Shown piece by piece: positions 30,431-32,481 of a stretch of DNA of 32,481 bases. The position numbers and the translations under genes are program-made. A model generated the notes under the pieces. The model ran no database searches and had not been told where the DNA came from. It was given only the letters and a program-made list of their open reading frames with translations. The stretch comes from REDI01 sp038123735 (GTDB lineage Bacteria; Myxococcota_A; UBA796; GCA-2862545), in contig JAYPAP010000029.1 in assembly GCA_038123735.1 (NCBI GenBank), positions 1 through 32,481 of the forward strand, written 5' to 3'. Numbering within the stretch: position 1 is the first letter of the stretch; the number at the start of each line of letters is the position of its first letter.

Positions 30431-31465
30431 TTATCGAATTCTGACCGTGACGTCGGCGCCGGTGACGACCGAGATAGTATCCAGAGAGGAATATACCGTG
30501 TAGGGCTGTTCAATCCGCCAGGGCAGGGCCCAAAAAGCACGGACCCAAGTTCGCAATTCGACCTCATCGATAACTTCGACTTCGAAGGCCCCCCCAAGAT
30601 GGACGCCCAATCGCTCGGGGCGCTCAACTTCGGAATACTCCGAGCCGCTCGCGACGGACGGCAGGTAGATTCCCGACGGGCCAACCTGCTTGGTTTGGTA
30701 CCCAAAGCCAGTATGAACATCGAACTCCGCGCTCCCACGCTCCGCATTCGGGTCGGAGAGCTTCAGCTCAGTCCCCGTGATCACGTCGACGCGATGTCCA
30801 GGTTCAACACGAAATTGTGTGGCCTGAGAGGGGGCATTTGCGGATGGGACGGAGAAGGAACGCGGCGTGGTGAACTGATATTCGACGCGCACATAAGGAG
30901 AGGCGGCATAGCGCTCACGGCTGAAGGCTCCGGCAATTCTAAACGTCTCTCCCGCCTCGCCAGCACCTCGCCGTTGTTCTTCGTCAACCTCGAAGAAACT
31001 TCGTGATGGGCGCGTCCGGTACGCGAAGTCGAGCCGCCAGGTCACGGGGTGATTCTTGTCAAACTCCTCGGAGAATGGCTGAAATGCGGCTCCGAGCCAC
31101 ACACCGCGGACTCCGCTTCCTTGAAAGCGTGGCGGTTCGGCTAGTGCTGGGCTGTCGACGTATGAACCCAGACCAATCGAGGTGTTTCCGGTCATTTGTC
31201 TGGAGTCTAGGTGGGTGACTGCGCGATGGGCCGCACCTTCAATGCCGAATGTAGCGGCTATACCCCGCACGAGTGAAAACTCGGCATCGAATCGGGTGAT
31301 ATGCTGGACATCCCTTCTCGAGCCGATTTCCCGCATCCCAGCTTGTTCAAAACGAAGATAGGTCGCCTCAAACTGATGGCCGATCGAAAGGTCGGCACGA
31401 AGCGGTGGGGGGAGTTCGGTATCGCTGGCGGAAAAGGCCAGGCTGGCAAGGAGAACAATGATCAT
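30431..31465 (-). CDS. Predicted outer-membrane beta-barrel protein
   Basis: 344 residues. The first 12-14 residues form a short signal peptide (MIIVLLASLAFSAS). The rest alternates hydrophobic and polar residues in beta-strand style, with aromatic-rich strands such as WLGAAFQPFSEEF, WRLDFAYRTRPS and ASPYVRVEYQFTT. No domain family is recognised. The C-terminus ends DVTVRIR, not in an aromatic residue, so the terminal strand signal is weaker than usual. It lies 43 bases downstream of the sigma-54 activator gene on the same strand, so it may be co-transcribed. Confidence 0.6.
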   Translation of the reverse strand: MIIVLLASLAFSASDTELPPPLRADLSIGHQFEATYLRFEQAGMREIGSRRDVQHITRFDAEFSLVRGIAATFGIEGAAHRAVTHLDSRQMTGNTSIGLGSYVDSPALAEPPRFQGSGVRGVWLGAAFQPFSEEFDKNHPVTWRLDFAYRTRPSRSFFEVDEEQRRGAGEAGETFRIAGAFSRERYAASPYVRVEYQFTTPRSFSVPSANAPSQATQFRVEPGHRVDVITGTELKLSDPNAERGSAEFDVHTGFGYQTKQVGPSGIYLPSVASGSEYSEVERPERLGVHLGGAFEVEVIDEVELRTWVRAFWALPWRIEQPYTVYSSLDTISVVTGADVTVRIR

Positions 31466-31508
31466 GGTGGAACGGTATCACGAGAGGAGGCCGAGAGGAG
31501 CCCATCTG

Positions 31509-32481
31509 TCAGCCTGGTTCGCGCAGCCCATAGTCCTTCATCTTGGTTTGTAAGGACTTCCGGGAAATCCCAAGCCGTTTCGCTGCTCGCGTAACGTTGC
31601 CGTCTTCCGCGTCCAGCACTCGCTTGATGCGCGTTCGTTCAAGTTTGGCGGTGTGAACACGCACATACTCCTTAAGCCCCATGGTATCCATGTCATCATC
31701 GGGGAGCGATGCGCTCACAGTGCCGGCCAGCCCGGGCAGATCCTCTAAGCGGATCTCTTCGGCATCACACAGCAGCACCAGCCGCTCCATCATGTTCTCA
31801 AGCTCCCGAATATTCCCGGGCCATCCATGGGCCATGAGTCCGGCAAGGGCATCTGGAGCAATCCGAACTACGCTTTGCCCCAACCGCTCGTTGAATTGGG
31901 CCAGAAAATGCTCCACCAATAATGGAATATCTTCGAGCCGGTCCCTAAGCGGAGGGATACGAAGTGGGATTACATTGAGACGATAATAGAGGTCCTCCCT
32001 AAAGGAACCGTCTGCTACAGCACGCTCCAAATCGACATTGGTGGCCGCGATCAGTCGCACGTCAACGCCGATAGGGCGGAGACCCCCTACGCGGTCAATC
32101 GTCTTTTCCTGGAGAGCGCGAAGAAGCTTTACCTGCATATCTCGCGGGAGCTCTCCAATTTCATCGAGAAAGATCGTCCCACCGTCCGCGATCTCGAATC
32201 GGCCGGGTTTGCTGGTCGTTGCACCGGTAAAAGCACCTTTTTCATAACCAAACAGCTCGGCTTCGAAGAGATTCTCGGGAATAGCACCACAGTTGATCTG
32301 GATGAAGGGTCCTTTGTTTCTCCCGGACGAGTTGTGGAGTGCCCGGGCGATCAGTTCTTTACCTGTCCCTGATTCTCCAGTGATGAGCACCGTGGTTGGT
32401 GAAGAGGCCACCTTCTCAATGAGTGCAAAGATGGATTTCATTTCCGGAGATTGGCCAATAATGCCGTATTTGCCTGTGTAT
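31509..32481 (-). CDS. NtrC-family sigma-54 dependent activator (5' partial)
   Basis: At least 323 residues; the frame stays open to the window edge (GKYGIIGQSPEMKSIFALI), so the N-terminal sensor or receiver part is outside. The AAA+ domain holds Walker A GESGTGKE, the sigma-54 contact loop GAFTGA, Walker B GGTIFLDEIGELP and the arginine-finger region FREDLYYRLNVIPL. A C-terminal Fis-type helix-turn-helix (GNVTRAAKRLGISRKSLQTKM) binds DNA. Such proteins remodel sigma-54 RNA polymerase at -24/-12 promoters in response to a signal. No clear sigma-54 promoter is found near it. The ATG at 32441 is internal, not the true start. Confidence 0.93.
   Translation of the reverse strand, partial: YTGKYGIIGQSPEMKSIFALIEKVASSPTTVLITGESGTGKELIARALHNSSGRNKGPFIQINCGAIPENLFEAELFGYEKGAFTGATTSKPGRFEIADGGTIFLDEIGELPRDMQVKLLRALQEKTIDRVGGLRPIGVDVRLIAATNVDLERAVADGSFREDLYYRLNVIPLRIPPLRDRLEDIPLLVEHFLAQFNERLGQSVVRIAPDALAGLMAHGWPGNIRELENMMERLVLLCDAEEIRLEDLPGLAGTVSASLPDDDMDTMGLKEYVRVHTAKLERTRIKRVLDAEDGNVTRAAKRLGISRKSLQTKMKDYGLREPG

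Noticed and set aside
1..32481. Search for tRNA/rRNA genes, CRISPR arrays, insertion sequences, integrases and phage genes
   Set aside because: No cloverleaf-type sequence, regularly spaced repeat, transposase or integrase motif was found by reading; the window looks like stable core chromosome.

Overview
The window reads as a continuous chromosomal segment of a Gram-negative, Myxococcota-like (deltaproteobacterial) bacterium. Three things point there. The first is a TPR / TolQ / ExbD / TonB cluster whose last protein ends in the AgmX/PglI-type C-terminal domain typical of myxobacteria. The second is the abundance of lipoproteins, long TPR proteins and outer-membrane beta-barrels. The third is an NtrC-type sigma-54 activator. 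The sequence contains five runs of N (four of 10 and one of 32) that look like scaffold gaps, which suggests a draft or metagenome assembly. I see no tRNA, rRNA, insertion sequence, phage gene or CRISPR array.

Region A (1-11487) is the most interesting part. It encodes a long exported TPR protein (5' end outside the window), a TPR lipoprotein, a small secreted protein, a TolQ/MotA-like channel protein, two ExbD/TolR-like proteins and a TonB-like protein with an N-terminal FHA-like domain. A secreted coiled-coil protein and an outer-membrane beta-barrel protein follow. The layout matches the AglRQS motor plus Glt-type envelope proteins known from Myxococcus xanthus gliding and spore-coat export. 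The likely job is to couple proton flow at the inner membrane to movement or export across the periplasm; which of these applies here cannot be told from sequence. The first three genes are translationally coupled by ATGA overlaps. The motor genes have their own structured leader, a terminator-like hairpin after the TolQ gene and a very strong terminator after the second ExbD gene.

Region B (11743-17843) carries ftsK (DNA translocase at division), two tandem lolA-type lipoprotein chaperone genes, rimO (S12 methylthiotransferase) and a small lipoprotein. The order ftsK-lolA is also that of Escherichia coli. Region C (17840-25003) holds a minus-strand murI-S41 protease pair, a divergent nadD-pgeF-TPR lipoprotein operon and a large minus-strand beta-helix lipoprotein.

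Region D (25089-30430) starts with an acyl-CoA carboxylase carboxyltransferase gene. It continues with the classic translation cluster rpsP-khpA-rimM-trmD-rplS-yraN-rsmI. Region E (30431-32481) is on the minus strand: a beta-barrel protein and the 3' part of a sigma-54 dependent activator that runs off the end. Genes are tightly packed; two of the three convergent junctions have overlapping or abutting stop codons.
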